NCBI GenBank assembly: GCA_035501935.1
Contig: DATJVC010000021.1
Coordinates: 1 to 50,131, forward strand
Direction: 5' to 3'
Source: Gammaproteobacteria bacterium
Lineage (GTDB): Bacteria; Pseudomonadota; Gammaproteobacteria; JAJPIJ01
Length of the DNA stretch: 50,131 nucleotides
The position numbers and the translations under genes were made by a program. The notes beneath the pieces are model-generated. The model did no database searches. It was not told where the DNA came from and saw only the letters and a program-made list of their open reading frames with translations. Below are positions 27,053 to 36,320 of this stretch, one piece after another. The stretch's first letter is position 1. Every line of letters starts with the position of its first letter.

Positions 27053-28132
27053 CTACGTGCGCTGATTCACCCAATCGCACGCCGCCGGCGGGATCATTTT
27101 CTGCGCCTTGCCACTCACGTAAATGCCGATATGCCCGCCCGGAAATTCCAGTGCGGTGTAGTCCTTGGTGCCGATATAACGTTCCAGCGCCTTGGATGAG
27201 GCCGGCGGCACCAGGTGATCATCGGCGGCAAATATATTGAGCACCGGCATGGTAACGTTCTGCAAATCCACCCGGTTGTTGCCGATCATGACCTCGCCCT
27301 TGATCAACCCGTTTTTCTGATAAAAATCCTTCATGAACTGGCGGTAAGCCTCGCCGACCTGATCGGGGCTGTCGAAAATCCATTTTTCCATGCGCATGAA
27401 ATTCTTGGCGGCGACGGGATCATCCAGCGTGTTGATCATATCCATGTATTTCTGACCGAAAAGCCGGAAAGGTTTCAGGGCCAAAAAAGTCCAGTTGAGC
27501 ATCTCACCGGGAACGTTGCCCATGGTTTCGACGAGTTGATCTATATTCACCTTCCTCACCCAGTGGCTGAGCATGTCATCGGGCGTGTGGAAATCAACCG
27601 GCGTCACCGTGGTGATCAAATTACGCACTTTCTGCGGATGGGTGGAGGCGAAACACAAACTGAATGTGCCACCCTGGCAGATGCCGAGGACATTGATGCT
27701 GTCGACGCCATGCCGCTTGCGCAAGATATCCACACAACGGCCCATGTAGCCGTTGATATAATCGTCCAGTGTCAGATACAGATCACCGCCGTCCGGATAT
27801 CCCCAATCAATCAAGTAAACGTCAAGGCCGCCGGCCATCAGGCCTCGTATCATTGAACGGTTGTGCTGAAGATCCGCCATGTAAGGCCGGTTGACCAGCG
27901 CATAAACCACCAGCAACGGCACGGGATTGAGTTTTTCCACAAAAGGCTTGAAGCGGTAGAGCACCAGCTTGTCTTCACGGTACACCGCCTCCTTCTCCGT
28001 GGCGCCCACGTCGATTTCGCCCAGTTCGCTCAGCGTTTTCATGCCCAGCGAAAGTTTGTTGCCTAATTCCTGCACTTCCTTGATGGCATCGTCTGGTGTG
28101 ATCTGGAATGGAAACACGGGATGGGGCTCCAT
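27053..28132 (-). CDS. phaC: Class III PHA synthase catalytic subunit
   Basis: A 359-residue alpha/beta-hydrolase-fold polymerase that joins (R)-3-hydroxyacyl-CoA units into polyester. By alignment with Allochromatium PhaC (Cys149, Asp302, His331) the triad is Cys152 in LGICQGG, Asp305 in ADDHLVPP and His334 in GGHIGIY. The WGYPDGGD and TPVDFHTPDD segments are also typical. The short length, without the extra N-terminal domain of class I and II, and the adjacent phaE mark it as class III. It starts 9 bases after the phaE stop, without a clear ribosome-binding site, so translation is likely coupled to phaE. Confidence 0.95.
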   Translation of the reverse strand: MEPHPVFPFQITPDDAIKEVQELGNKLSLGMKTLSELGEIDVGATEKEAVYREDKLVLYRFKPFVEKLNPVPLLVVYALVNRPYMADLQHNRSMIRGLMAGGLDVYLIDWGYPDGGDLYLTLDDYINGYMGRCVDILRKRHGVDSINVLGICQGGTFSLCFASTHPQKVRNLITTVTPVDFHTPDDMLSHWVRKVNIDQLVETMGNVPGEMLNWTFLALKPFRLFGQKYMDMINTLDDPVAAKNFMRMEKWIFDSPDQVGEAYRQFMKDFYQKNGLIKGEVMIGNNRVDLQNVTMPVLNIFAADDHLVPPASSKALERYIGTKDYTALEFPGGHIGIYVSGKAQKMIPPAACDWVNQRT

Positions 28133-28141
28133 ATGGAAAAT

Positions 28142-29329
28142 TTACCGACCGGCTTTGGCCGGACGTTGTGATTCGGAGGTGGAATTTTCAGCAGCCATGG
28201 TCTTGGTGTCGTCGGCGATGGCCGCCATGGTCGAAACCACCTTTTCCCGGCCTGTTTTTTTCTGCGTCACGGTCTTCGCGGATTCTTCCGCCCGCTCACC
28301 GGCAATATCACCCATTTCTTGGGAACGGCGGTTCGCCGGACCACCACGGCCGTTACGATCCCTTTGCAGCGATTTGATGGAACGCCGCAATTCATTCTGG
28401 TGCTTGATGATACTGTTCATTTCGCGGCGGGTCGGCATGTTCATGGCGCCAAGATTTTCATCCAGAATGATGCGGGCCTGGTGTTTTACGTCCATGAGGG
28501 CATTGACCATTTTTCCATAGACGTCTTGAAACTCGGACGACATGACAAAATTGGCATAAGACTCTTCGCCGGAATCCACCCACAGGTCGTACATCGCGCG
28601 CAGGGTCTTGATCGATTCACCCTTCTCGCCCATCTCCACGAGTTTTTTATAGAGACGATCCAGGGTATCCATGCCGAGATGATGATGGGCGCTCAAGTAT
28701 TCCTGGAACATCTTTTGATAGTTGAGCATGGCGCGGGCGAATCTTTGCAGTTGCTCCTGACTCTCGCGGGTGTAGCCGACACCCGGCACGGAAAGAAAGC
28801 GATCGACGCTCTTGTGCATCTGCTCGCCCATTTTTTCCAGCGCCTCGGATCGAACGTTCTGCAAAACATCGCCGGGCATCACGGCGCTGCCCGACATCAT
28901 GCGGAACCACGTATCCAGGGGCAGTTCGAACATCGCGGAAAAACCACGAAGATAACTTGGAAGTTCCGCAGTCTGCGCCTTGGCAAAGGTGTCCTTGATC
29001 GCATCAAAATGGGATTTGAGCTGTTCCTTCCATCCGTCGCCGTCCTTCGCGCCGGCGGGTAGCGCCGTGAGGAATTTCATCAATTCCTGCGCCAGCATCA
29101 TGAAGGTCTTGCCTTGTTCCACCGCGCGCTCATAGATTTGCCGATGTTCCGGCATGTTCCTGGCCACGGCGCTCCACCAATGGTCCAGCGCCTCCGCCCA
29201 ATTCCCCCTGGACATCCCACCGGTATCAGACAGTCCCTGGGTGTACATGCGGCTCCAGTTCTCCCAAAACTGCGTCTGGGCCTTGAACCAGTCGGTATTT
29301 TCTGTCGATGATGAGGTATCGTTGGCCAT
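28142..29329 (-). CDS. phaE: Class III PHA synthase subunit PhaE
   Basis: A 395-residue partner of class III PhaC, needed for full polymerase activity. Seen: a Trp-rich N-terminal part (DWFKAQTQFWENWSRMYTQG, DHWWSAVARN), a long helical middle, and the PhaE signature region YTRESQEQLQRFARAMLNYQ ... LRAMYDLWVDSGEESYANFVMSSEFQDVYGKMVNALM with the late LGAMNMPTRREMNSIIKHQNELRR segment. The last 65 residues are a charged, probably disordered Lys/Glu/Ala tail that is longer than the minimum for this family. It is transcribed ahead of phaC. A promoter and dyad lie 57-85 bases upstream. Confidence 0.93.
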   Translation of the reverse strand: MANDTSSSTENTDWFKAQTQFWENWSRMYTQGLSDTGGMSRGNWAEALDHWWSAVARNMPEHRQIYERAVEQGKTFMMLAQELMKFLTALPAGAKDGDGWKEQLKSHFDAIKDTFAKAQTAELPSYLRGFSAMFELPLDTWFRMMSGSAVMPGDVLQNVRSEALEKMGEQMHKSVDRFLSVPGVGYTRESQEQLQRFARAMLNYQKMFQEYLSAHHHLGMDTLDRLYKKLVEMGEKGESIKTLRAMYDLWVDSGEESYANFVMSSEFQDVYGKMVNALMDVKHQARIILDENLGAMNMPTRREMNSIIKHQNELRRSIKSLQRDRNGRGGPANRRSQEMGDIAGERAEESAKTVTQKKTGREKVVSTMAAIADDTKTMAAENSTSESQRPAKAGR

Positions 29330-29385
29330 GGTTGTTTCGCTTATCGTGAGGTACTTAACTTTATGGTAGGCGGCTTGGTTTATTT

Positions 29386-29414
29386 ATGCTATCACGCCGA
29401 TTATTGCACTGCAA
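29386..29414 (-). promoter_or_regulatory. phaE-phaC promoter with overlapping TGC-N3-GCA operator
   Basis: On the minus strand, -35 TTGCAG (29414-29409) and -10 TAGCAT (29391-29386) are 17 bases apart. The -35 lies inside the perfect dyad TTGCA-g-TGCAA (29404-29414), whose core TGCAGTGCA is identical to the nine bases at 21164-21172 before phaA. Overlap of dyad and -35 suggests repression, with PhaR as the obvious candidate. Confidence 0.6.
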
Positions 29415-29503
29415 CAAAATCACTTTTAACGGCTCTGCACACGCGTGATGGATATAATCCCCGCACCTACAGCACCCCACCCTGTGCGCATGCCTCCCGT
29501 CTT

Positions 29504-30490
29504 ATGACCCCCTTCTTGAATGCCGCGCTCGACGCGGTGGCCATGGCCTGTGTGATCAGCCGGCAGTTGCAATCCAAGCGCAGCGCGGTGGCTGGAATCA
29601 CCAAGGCCGATCAGAGCCCGGTCACGGTCGCGGATTTTGCCTCCCAAGCCATCATTGCGCGCAGCCTGCAATCACATCTCGGCGCGCTGCGTCTGATCGG
29701 CGAAGAAGAGGGCGCCATGTTGCGCGGCGAGGGTGGTGCCTTGCTATGTAATGATGTGACGACCGCGCTGCAAACGCTGTGGCCGGGAACTACGCCGGAG
29801 GAGGTAATCGCCGCCGTGGACATCGGCCGGTATGCCACCCTCCCGGGCGGCTACTGGACACTGGATCCCATTGACGGCACCAAGGGTTTCCTGCGCGGTG
29901 GGCAGTACGCGATTTCGCTGGCTTATCTGGAGAAGCATCAAGTGCAAATTGCCGTCATGGGGTGCCCCAATCTTGCCGCCGATCCACATGCGCCTCCCGA
30001 TCGGGCGGATGCCCATGGCGTGATTGTTTATGCCACTGCCGGCGGCGGCAGTTGGTGCGTGCCCGCGAACATTGCCAGTGCGACGCCGATGAGGCTGCAA
30101 TGTGTCAGCGACATGCCGCAAATTCTGCGGTTATGCGAGTCGGTGGAATCAGCGCACAGCCGCCACGATCTGTCCGCGCGCGTGCTGGCAAATCTAGGCT
30201 GCGAAACCTCGACCGTGCGGCTGGACAGTCAGGCGAAATATGCCGTGGTGGCGCGCGGCCAGGCCGACGTATACCTGCGCGTCCCCGGCAAACGCGGCTA
30301 TGTGGAAAAAATCTGGGACCATGCCGCGGGCAGCCTGATCGCCACCGAGGCCGGCGCCGTGGTCACGGACGCCGACGGACGTCCCCTGGACTGGAGCACG
30401 GGCGGCGATCTGGCGCACAACCGCGGCATACTCTGCGCCTCGCCGCACTGGCACGCCCGCGTATTGAACAGCCTGCGGCAACTGCAATAA
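29504..30490 (+). CDS. 3'(2'),5'-bisphosphate nucleotidase (CysQ/HAL2 type)
   Basis: A 328-residue member of the lithium-sensitive inositol-monophosphatase fold. Metal-binding motifs are LIGEEEG (Glu pair), WTLDPIDGTKGFLRG (Asp-Pro-Ile-Asp-Gly-Thr) and the late EKIWDHAAGSLIATEAGAVVTD. GTKGFLRGGQYAISLAYLE is the HAL2-like form, which hydrolyses 3'-phosphoadenosine 5'-phosphate to AMP in sulphur assimilation. Length and motifs are closer to the HAL2/plant-like enzymes than to E. coli CysQ (246 residues). The ATG at 29504 begins the family fold; the open frame upstream to 29363 carries the phaE promoter region and is not protein-like. No sulphur genes lie nearby. Confidence 0.85.
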   Translation: MTPFLNAALDAVAMACVISRQLQSKRSAVAGITKADQSPVTVADFASQAIIARSLQSHLGALRLIGEEEGAMLRGEGGALLCNDVTTALQTLWPGTTPEEVIAAVDIGRYATLPGGYWTLDPIDGTKGFLRGGQYAISLAYLEKHQVQIAVMGCPNLAADPHAPPDRADAHGVIVYATAGGGSWCVPANIASATPMRLQCVSDMPQILRLCESVESAHSRHDLSARVLANLGCETSTVRLDSQAKYAVVARGQADVYLRVPGKRGYVEKIWDHAAGSLIATEAGAVVTDADGRPLDWSTGGDLAHNRGILCASPHWHARVLNSLRQLQ

Positions 30491-30496
30491 AAACCG

Positions 30497-31303
30497 TCAT
30501 TCGCCGGCCTGCAGCAACAGCCCCTTCTCCCGCGCACTCTGGAAGGTGTGGAATAAGACCCAGCACCCCAGCGCCAGATAAAGTAACGCCATCAACACAC
30601 TGCCCGCGAACAAGTGCAGATCGAAGCGGTGTTCAATCAACACCGCCCGCATGCCTTCGAACACATAGCTGCTGGGTACGGCCCACGCCAACGGACGGAT
30701 AATCTCCGGCAGGGTCGAGATGGGATAATAAATGCCGCTGATCGGCGCCAACGCGAAGATCGAGGCCCAGGCCAGGCTTTCAACGCCGAGTCCATAGCGC
30801 AGCAATGCCGCGCAAATCAGGAGCCCCACCGCCCAGCCGAACATCAGCAGCACGCTGAAAAATGCAATCAACGGAACCCCCATGTCGAATATGGAGTAGT
30901 GATAGAGCGGAATGGCCAGCAAGGCGGCGGTGCCGACGCCAATCACGGCGCGCAACACACTGATGACCAGCAATGCGCAGATAAACTCATAGGGACGCAA
31001 CGGGCTGGAAAACAAATGCCCGAAATTCCGCGCATATAATTCCTCCATGAATACCACGGATACACCCAGCTGCGCGCGGAACAATACGTCCCACAGCAGC
31101 ACCGCCGCGATCAGCACGCCGCCGGCCTGCGCCACCCACGAACTGTGGGTGCTGAAAAAGCGCGTCACCAGGCCCCAGATGATCATCTGCACCGTCGGCC
31201 AGTACACCTGGTCGATGATACGCGGCCAGGAGCCACGCAGCAGGTAGAGATAACGCAGCACGATGGCGTACACGCGTCCCCAGTTGAAGCCATTTTTAAA
31301 CAT
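30497..31303 (-). CDS. ABC-2 type transporter permease
   Basis: A 268-residue membrane protein with about six hydrophobic helices (for example GVLIAAVLLWDVLF, LLVISVLRAVIGVGTAALLAI, LIAFFSVLLMFGWAVGLLICAALL, and the C-terminal FAGSVLMALLYLALGCWVLF). It has the ABC-2 signature region ISGIYYPISTLPEIIRPLAWAVPSSYVFEGMRAVL. The ATG at 31303 overlaps the ATPase stop by 8 bases, so the two are translationally coupled. A longer frame to 31405 only repeats ATPase sequence in another frame. With the ATPase it forms an exporter whose substrate is unknown; related pairs move polysaccharide, drugs or natural products. Confidence 0.88.
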   Translation of the reverse strand: MFKNGFNWGRVYAIVLRYLYLLRGSWPRIIDQVYWPTVQMIIWGLVTRFFSTHSSWVAQAGGVLIAAVLLWDVLFRAQLGVSVVFMEELYARNFGHLFSSPLRPYEFICALLVISVLRAVIGVGTAALLAIPLYHYSIFDMGVPLIAFFSVLLMFGWAVGLLICAALLRYGLGVESLAWASIFALAPISGIYYPISTLPEIIRPLAWAVPSSYVFEGMRAVLIEHRFDLHLFAGSVLMALLYLALGCWVLFHTFQSAREKGLLLQAGE

Positions 31304-32072
31304 GCGTGACCTCACCGTTTCCCGCCACCACGCGGCTGTCGCCGTTCTCATCGCGGGCAATGTCGAGAAACACCTGTTCCAGGGAGGCGCGGCCGTAGCG
31401 GGCAATGAGTTGCGCGGGTTCCCCCTGATCCACCAGACGCCCGGTGCGCATGATCATGACCCGGTCACAAATACGCTCGACCTCGCTCATGTTGTGCGAG
31501 CTCAAGAGCACGGTCGCCTGCGTGCGCTGCTGGTAGGCGAGAAGCAAGCCGCGCACGCGGTCGGCATTGTCTGGATCCAGAGACGCCGTCGGTTCGTCCA
31601 GCAATATCAAGTCGGGATCGTTCAACAACGCCTTGGCCAGCGTCACACGTGTTTTCTGTCCGGCGGATAGCGTGCGATATTTGCGATCCATGATGCCGCC
31701 TATCGCCAGTTCTTCGGCCAGTTGCCGCAGGCGCTGCGGTCGGTTCTTGACGTCGTACAGGCGCGCGTACACCGTAAGGTTTTCGCGCACGCTCAGGCTC
31801 TGCGGCAATTCCACGTAGGGCGAGGAGAAATTCATGCGTTCAAGGCACCGGTAACGGTGCTGGCTCATATCCAGGCCGAAGATCGTGATGCGCCCCGCCG
31901 TCGGCGTAACCAGACCGAGCAGCATGGCCAGGGTTGTGGTCTTGCCGGCGCCATTGGCCCCCAACAGGCCATAAATCCCACCCCGTCGCAATTGAAAGCT
32001 GACGTCATCCACCGCCCGTATCGGGCCGTAATACTTGCTCAAATGCTCCACATTCAGCACAAATTCATTCAT
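31296..32072 (-). CDS. ABC-2 transporter ATP-binding protein
   Basis: A 258-residue ATPase. Walker A GLLGANGAGKTTTLAML (about 34-50), Q-loop region NFSSPYVELPQSLSVREN, signature LSAGQKTRVTLAKALL, Walker B LILLDEPTASLDPDN and H-loop VLLSSHNMSEVERI. It is the first gene of a two-gene unit, with the permease start overlapping its stop. No membrane-fusion or outer-membrane component lies nearby. Confidence 0.92.
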   Translation of the reverse strand: MNEFVLNVEHLSKYYGPIRAVDDVSFQLRRGGIYGLLGANGAGKTTTLAMLLGLVTPTAGRITIFGLDMSQHRYRCLERMNFSSPYVELPQSLSVRENLTVYARLYDVKNRPQRLRQLAEELAIGGIMDRKYRTLSAGQKTRVTLAKALLNDPDLILLDEPTASLDPDNADRVRGLLLAYQQRTQATVLLSSHNMSEVERICDRVMIMRTGRLVDQGEPAQLIARYGRASLEQVFLDIARDENGDSRVVAGNGEVTHV

Positions 32073-32163
32073 GGGAAGTCATCATCTTCTGTAAGACTTG
32101 ATATACGGGACAAGCGCAACACCCTATAATTTTGATGCCAGACAGCGCTGGAGAAAAATAACC

Positions 32164-32688
32164 ATGAATATCCGCCCGCTCATTACACTCGTTTTTTCAT
32201 TGCTCGCAGGAATGGGATCGTACGGAGCCAGTGCCTATGACACCAACGGCGCGGACGAGTTCTCCCATCTGACACTGCGTGGCATTCAAACCATCGCCCT
32301 GGACTTCAATGGTTTTTATGGCGACGTGCAGAGGTGCGGAGTCAGTGAAGACAGCTTGCGATCGGAGATAGAGCGGCGGCTGGTCCAAGCCGGCCTCAAA
32401 CTCATCCCGCGCGATCAAATCGCCCAAACGCCGCAAGCCGCCCTGTTACTGGTGGATCTGCATGTCGATTATGCCAGTTACTACTATTACTCCTATTCCG
32501 TGGCCTTGAAGCTCAAGCAGAAGATCCCGCTCGCCGATCCGCAATCCTACACCTCGGAGACGGTATGGACGCGGGGGAACAATGGCATCGCTGAATTCAG
32601 CCGTCTGTGCAAAATCTATGACGAGACCCGGGCGCTGGTCGATGTCTTTGTCGCCGAGCATGCCGCACAAAACGCGGCGCCACGCTGA
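32164..32688 (+). CDS. Exported hypothetical protein
   Basis: A 174-residue protein I do not recognise. It has a signal peptide (MNIRPLITLVFSLLAGMGS, likely cleavage after ASA), then an alpha/beta-looking domain (LRGIQTIALDFNGFYGDVQRCGVSEDSLRSEIERRLVQAGLKLI, LLLVDLHVDYASYYYYSYSVALKLKQ). The pattern of an early strand, a helix with EIERRLVQAG and a strand LLLVDLHV resembles periplasmic small domains that bind partners rather than enzymes. Two cysteines (RCG, RLCK). GGAG lies 9 bases before the ATG at 32164. It is divergent from the ABC transporter and convergent on ffh with 12 bases between. Confidence 0.7.
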   Translation: MNIRPLITLVFSLLAGMGSYGASAYDTNGADEFSHLTLRGIQTIALDFNGFYGDVQRCGVSEDSLRSEIERRLVQAGLKLIPRDQIAQTPQAALLLVDLHVDYASYYYYSYSVALKLKQKIPLADPQSYTSETVWTRGNNGIAEFSRLCKIYDETRALVDVFVAEHAAQNAAPR

Positions 32689-32700
32689 TCTACTGCAAAG

Positions 32701-34059
32701 TTAAAACGGCATGCCAGGCGGACGCTGGCCGCGTAGACCGCGCAGCAGTCCCATCAGTCCGCCTTTCTTCGAAACGCGCTTCATCATCTTCTGCATCTGG
32801 TCGAACTGCTTCAGCAACCGGTTGACGTCCTGGACCTGCGTGCCGGAACCGTCGGCGATGCGCTTCTTGCGCGAGGCCTTGATCACGTCCGGGTAGGCGC
32901 GCTCCTGCCGCGTCATCGAGTCGATGATGGCCGTCATTTTTTTAATTTCCTTGTCGCCGGCGCCCGCCGAGATCGCCTTCGGCAGTTCGGCGACGCCCGG
33001 GAGTTTGCTCATCAACGCGCCGATGCCGCCCATGTTGTTCATCTGCTGCAACTGATCGCGCAGGTCGGTTAAATCGAATGATTTTCCCTTCTTGATCTTG
33101 TCGGCCAGTTCCAGCGCCTTGTCCTTGTCGACCTTTTTCTCCACGTCCTCGATGAGACCCAGCACGTCACCCATGCCCAGGATGCGGGCCGCCAGCCGAT
33201 CCGGGTGGAACGGCTCCAGCGCCGTGGTCTTCTCGCCCACGCCAAGGAACTTGATCGGCTTGCCGGTCACCTGCCGCACCGACAAGGCGACGCCGCCGCG
33301 CGCATCGCCATCGGCCTTGGTGACGATTACTCCAGTCAAAGGAATGGTTTGATCGAAGACGCGCGCCGTGTTGACCGCGTCCTGCCCCATCATGCCGTCC
33401 ACCACGAACAGCGTCTCGACCGGATGGAGCGCGGAGTGAAGTTGTTTGATTTCCGCCATCATGTCCGCGTCGATGTGCAGGCGGCCGGCGGTATCGACCA
33501 GCAACACGTCGCGATAATGCGTGCGGGCGTGCTGCAGCGCGTCGGTGACAATCTGCACCGGTCGCTGCCCGGTATCGCTGGGGAAGAAATCGACGCCCAC
33601 TTCGGCGGCCAGGATGCGCAACTGCTCGATGGCGGCCGGCCGGTAGACGTCGGCGCTCACCACCAGGACGGATTTGCGGTCCTCCTTCAGCCGGCGCGCG
33701 AGTTTGGCCACGGTGGTGGTCTTGCCGGAACCCTGCAGGCCCGCCATCAGCACCACCGCGGGCGGTGTCGCGCGCAGGTTGAGTGCATCGTTGGCCTGGC
33801 CCATGATGGCCGTCAATTCATCGCGCACGATGCGGATGAGCGCCTGGCCCGGCGTCAACGTGGAAAAAACCTCCTCGCCCACGGCGCGATTGCGCACATG
33901 TTCGATGAACTCGCGCACCACGGGGAGGGCCACGTCCGCTTCCAGCAGCGCCATGCGCACTTCGCGCAGCGTCTGATCGATATTTTCCGCTGTTAAACGC
34001 CCCTGCCCGCGCAGGTTCTTGATAATCTGGCTTAAGCGCTGCGTCAGACTGTCAAACAT
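32701..34059 (-). CDS. ffh: Signal recognition particle protein
   Basis: The 452-residue GTPase of the signal recognition particle, which binds 4.5S RNA and hydrophobic nascent chains and targets them to FtsY. N domain MFDSLTQRLSQIIKNLRGQG. G domain with GLQGSGKTTTVAKLARRL (G1), DTAGRLHID (G3) and TKADGDARGG (G4). Methionine-rich M domain with MNNMGGIGALMSKLPG, SGTQVQDVNRLLKQFDQMQKMMKRV and the end GLRGQRPPGMPF. GAGGG precedes the ATG. It is divergent from the ypjD-like gene, conserved synteny in gammaproteobacteria. Confidence 0.97.
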   Translation of the reverse strand: MFDSLTQRLSQIIKNLRGQGRLTAENIDQTLREVRMALLEADVALPVVREFIEHVRNRAVGEEVFSTLTPGQALIRIVRDELTAIMGQANDALNLRATPPAVVLMAGLQGSGKTTTVAKLARRLKEDRKSVLVVSADVYRPAAIEQLRILAAEVGVDFFPSDTGQRPVQIVTDALQHARTHYRDVLLVDTAGRLHIDADMMAEIKQLHSALHPVETLFVVDGMMGQDAVNTARVFDQTIPLTGVIVTKADGDARGGVALSVRQVTGKPIKFLGVGEKTTALEPFHPDRLAARILGMGDVLGLIEDVEKKVDKDKALELADKIKKGKSFDLTDLRDQLQQMNNMGGIGALMSKLPGVAELPKAISAGAGDKEIKKMTAIIDSMTRQERAYPDVIKASRKKRIADGSGTQVQDVNRLLKQFDQMQKMMKRVSKKGGLMGLLRGLRGQRPPGMPF

Positions 34060-34149
34060 GCGTTTTCCCTCATCATCATTTGTGCCGGCATGGGCCCAGG
34101 CGGGCGGTAAACTTCAACCTACCGGCGCATTATGCCATCATGTTGAACG

Positions 34150-34929
34150 ATGAGCCCCGCCCTGCCCAGCGTCGCCGCTTTGGTGCTGTATTTGATCGCC
34201 GCATCCCGTCAGGCCCGCGTCATGGCCCTGCCCTACGGATGGGCCGGCGCCGCAGTGGTTTTGCACGGACTGGGGCTATGGCGCGGAATACACACCGATG
34301 CAGGCATTAATCTGGGGATTTTCAACAGCGCCTCCCTGGTGATGTTCATCATTGCAGTGATCTTGATCGCCATGTCCATTTACCGGCCAGTGGGCGGCCT
34401 GGCGCTCATCGTGTTCCCCGCCGCCGCGCTGACCATACTGCTGGACGTGATCTTCACCAGCCAGCGCCTGCTGCCCCCCGACACCCCGCCGGGGGTCAGC
34501 GTGCATATCGTACTTTCACTGCTCGCCTACAGCGTGCTGGCCATCGCCGCGCTGGAGGCCGTGCTGCTGGCCGTCGCCGATCATTTATTGCGGCAGCACC
34601 GCCCTCATCAGGTATTGCTCGCGCTGCCGCCGCTCGCCACCATGGAGTCGCTGCTTTTCCAACTGCTGGCCGGCGGGCTGTTTCTACTCAGCCTGGGGTT
34701 GATCAGCGGCTTCATGTTCGTCGAAAACCTCATGGCCCAGCATCTGGTGCACAAAACCGTGCTGTCGCTGCTGGCCTGGTGCGTCTTCGCCCTGCTGCTG
34801 TGGGGACGTTATCAGCGCGGCTGGCGCGGGCGCATCGCGGTCAACTACACGCTGGGCGGCTTCGCGCTGCTGGCACTGGCGTTTTTCGGCTCCGAATTCG
34901 TGTTGCAGTTGATTCTCCACCGCGTTTGA
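34150..34929 (+). CDS. YpjD/CcsA-family inner-membrane protein
   Basis: A 259-residue polytopic protein of the CcsA/YpjD family, with about eight hydrophobic segments, among them ASLVMFIIAVILIAMSIY, LALIVFPAAALTILLDVIF, SVHIVLSLLAYSVLAIAALEAVLLAVAD and HKTVLSLLAWCVFALLLWG. It keeps the histidines at VHIVLSL and VHKTVLS expected of the haem-handling CcsA fold, but lacks the cytochrome-biogenesis WxWD loop that I would expect in a true CcsA. E. coli YpjD (263 residues), which lies beside ffh as here, has been linked to divalent-cation transport. Together with the CNNM gene it forms a conserved ffh - ypjD - yfjD block. Confidence 0.82.
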   Translation: MSPALPSVAALVLYLIAASRQARVMALPYGWAGAAVVLHGLGLWRGIHTDAGINLGIFNSASLVMFIIAVILIAMSIYRPVGGLALIVFPAAALTILLDVIFTSQRLLPPDTPPGVSVHIVLSLLAYSVLAIAALEAVLLAVADHLLRQHRPHQVLLALPPLATMESLLFQLLAGGLFLLSLGLISGFMFVENLMAQHLVHKTVLSLLAWCVFALLLWGRYQRGWRGRIAVNYTLGGFALLALAFFGSEFVLQLILHRV

Positions 34930-34982
34930 ACATCCACCATTTTTCGCCAATGGGTTAACGGCTCGACCGTATCGAGGTCACC

Positions 34983-36302
34983 ATGGAATACATCCCACTG
35001 CAGTCCCTGCTGATTATTCTGGCCACCCTGCTGCTGTTGTCCGCCTGCTTCGCCGGTTCGGAAACGGCAATGATGGCGCTCAACCGCTACCGGCTGCGTC
35101 ACCTGACCACCCAGAAAAACAGCGGCGCGATCAAGGCGCAGCAACTGCTGGAACGTCCGGATCGTTTGATCGGACTGCTGCTGGTCGGCAACACCTTTAC
35201 CAATTTCGCCGTTTCCCAGGTTGCGACCTTCATCGGACTTTCGCTTTTCCATGGCTCGAAGCATCAGACCGAGGGCGTCGCGGCCCTGGGATTCGCGGTG
35301 GGCACGATACTGCTGATCGTGAGCGAGGTCATGCCGAAGACCATCGCCGCGCTCTATCCGGAACGCGTCGCACTGCCCGCCGCACACGTGTTGCAGCCGC
35401 TGCTGAACGTCACCTACCCGCTGATCTGGCTGTTCAACGTCATCGCCAATGCACTGCTCCGGCTGCTGGGGATCCGCACGGAAAAAGGCGAGGAGATGGC
35501 TTTGAGCCGCGAGGAACTCCGCACCGTGGTGAAGGAGGCCGGGGCCATCATTCCCCGGCAGCACCAGAACATGCTGTTCGCCATTCTCGATCTGGAAAAG
35601 GGCAAGGTCGAGGACATCATGGTGCCGCGCAATGAAATCAGCGGTATCGATCTCGACGCCAGTCCCGGCGATCTCGTCGACCAGCTCGCCGGCAGCCACC
35701 ATGTGCGCATACCGGTCTATCGCGGCAGCATCGATCACATCGTCGGTGTGCTGCATGTGCGCCGCCTGCCGCGCCTGCTGGCCGATGATCGTCGGGTGAC
35801 GGTCGAGGAAATCGAATCCGCCATGGATGAGCCCTACTATGTGCCGGTCGGTACGCCGCTGCACAAGCAATTACTGAATTTCCAGCACCATCGCGAGCGC
35901 GTGGGACTGGTGGTCGACGAATACGGCGATCTGCAGGGACTCGTGACCCTTGAGGACTTGCTGGAGGAGATCGTCGGCGAATTCACCACCGACGCCTTGA
36001 GCTTTTCCAGGGATATTTTCCCGCAGGAAGACGGCAGCTACCTGGTGGACGGCTCGACCAGCCTGCGCGAGATCAACCGCGTGCTGAAATGGAAACTGCC
36101 GACGCACGGCGCCCGCACCTTGAATGGCCTCATCCTGGAAATGCTGGAAAGCATTCCCGAACCGGGCACCGGTCTGCGCATCGCCGGTTACACCATCGAG
36201 ATCGTGCAGACCAGCGAGCAGGCGGTGAAGACCGCGCGTCTGCGCGCCAAGCCGGCGAGCGCGGCCACCCGCGCGCCTGCGGGTGGTGACGGGGCGGCTT
36301 AG
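34983..36302 (+). CDS. CNNM/CorB-family transporter (DUF21-CBS-CorC)
   Basis: A 439-residue protein of the CNNM/CorC magnesium and cobalt efflux group. The DUF21 membrane domain (about 1-165; SACFAGSETAMMALNRYRL is the signature) has about four membrane segments. Two CBS domains follow (about 205-330; VEDIMVPRNEISGID, VGLVVDEYGDLQGLVTLEDLLEEIVGE) and a CorC/HlyC domain (about 345-425; YLVDGSTSLREINRVL, AGYTIEIVQ). GAGGT lies just before the start. It is the third gene of the ffh-linked block; the E. coli counterpart is YfjD/CorB. The last 20 or so residues are an Ala/Gly tail. Confidence 0.92.
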   Translation: MEYIPLQSLLIILATLLLLSACFAGSETAMMALNRYRLRHLTTQKNSGAIKAQQLLERPDRLIGLLLVGNTFTNFAVSQVATFIGLSLFHGSKHQTEGVAALGFAVGTILLIVSEVMPKTIAALYPERVALPAAHVLQPLLNVTYPLIWLFNVIANALLRLLGIRTEKGEEMALSREELRTVVKEAGAIIPRQHQNMLFAILDLEKGKVEDIMVPRNEISGIDLDASPGDLVDQLAGSHHVRIPVYRGSIDHIVGVLHVRRLPRLLADDRRVTVEEIESAMDEPYYVPVGTPLHKQLLNFQHHRERVGLVVDEYGDLQGLVTLEDLLEEIVGEFTTDALSFSRDIFPQEDGSYLVDGSTSLREINRVLKWKLPTHGARTLNGLILEMLESIPEPGTGLRIAGYTIEIVQTSEQAVKTARLRAKPASAATRAPAGGDGAA

Positions 36303-36320
36303 GCTGCAGTCATCTCCCCA

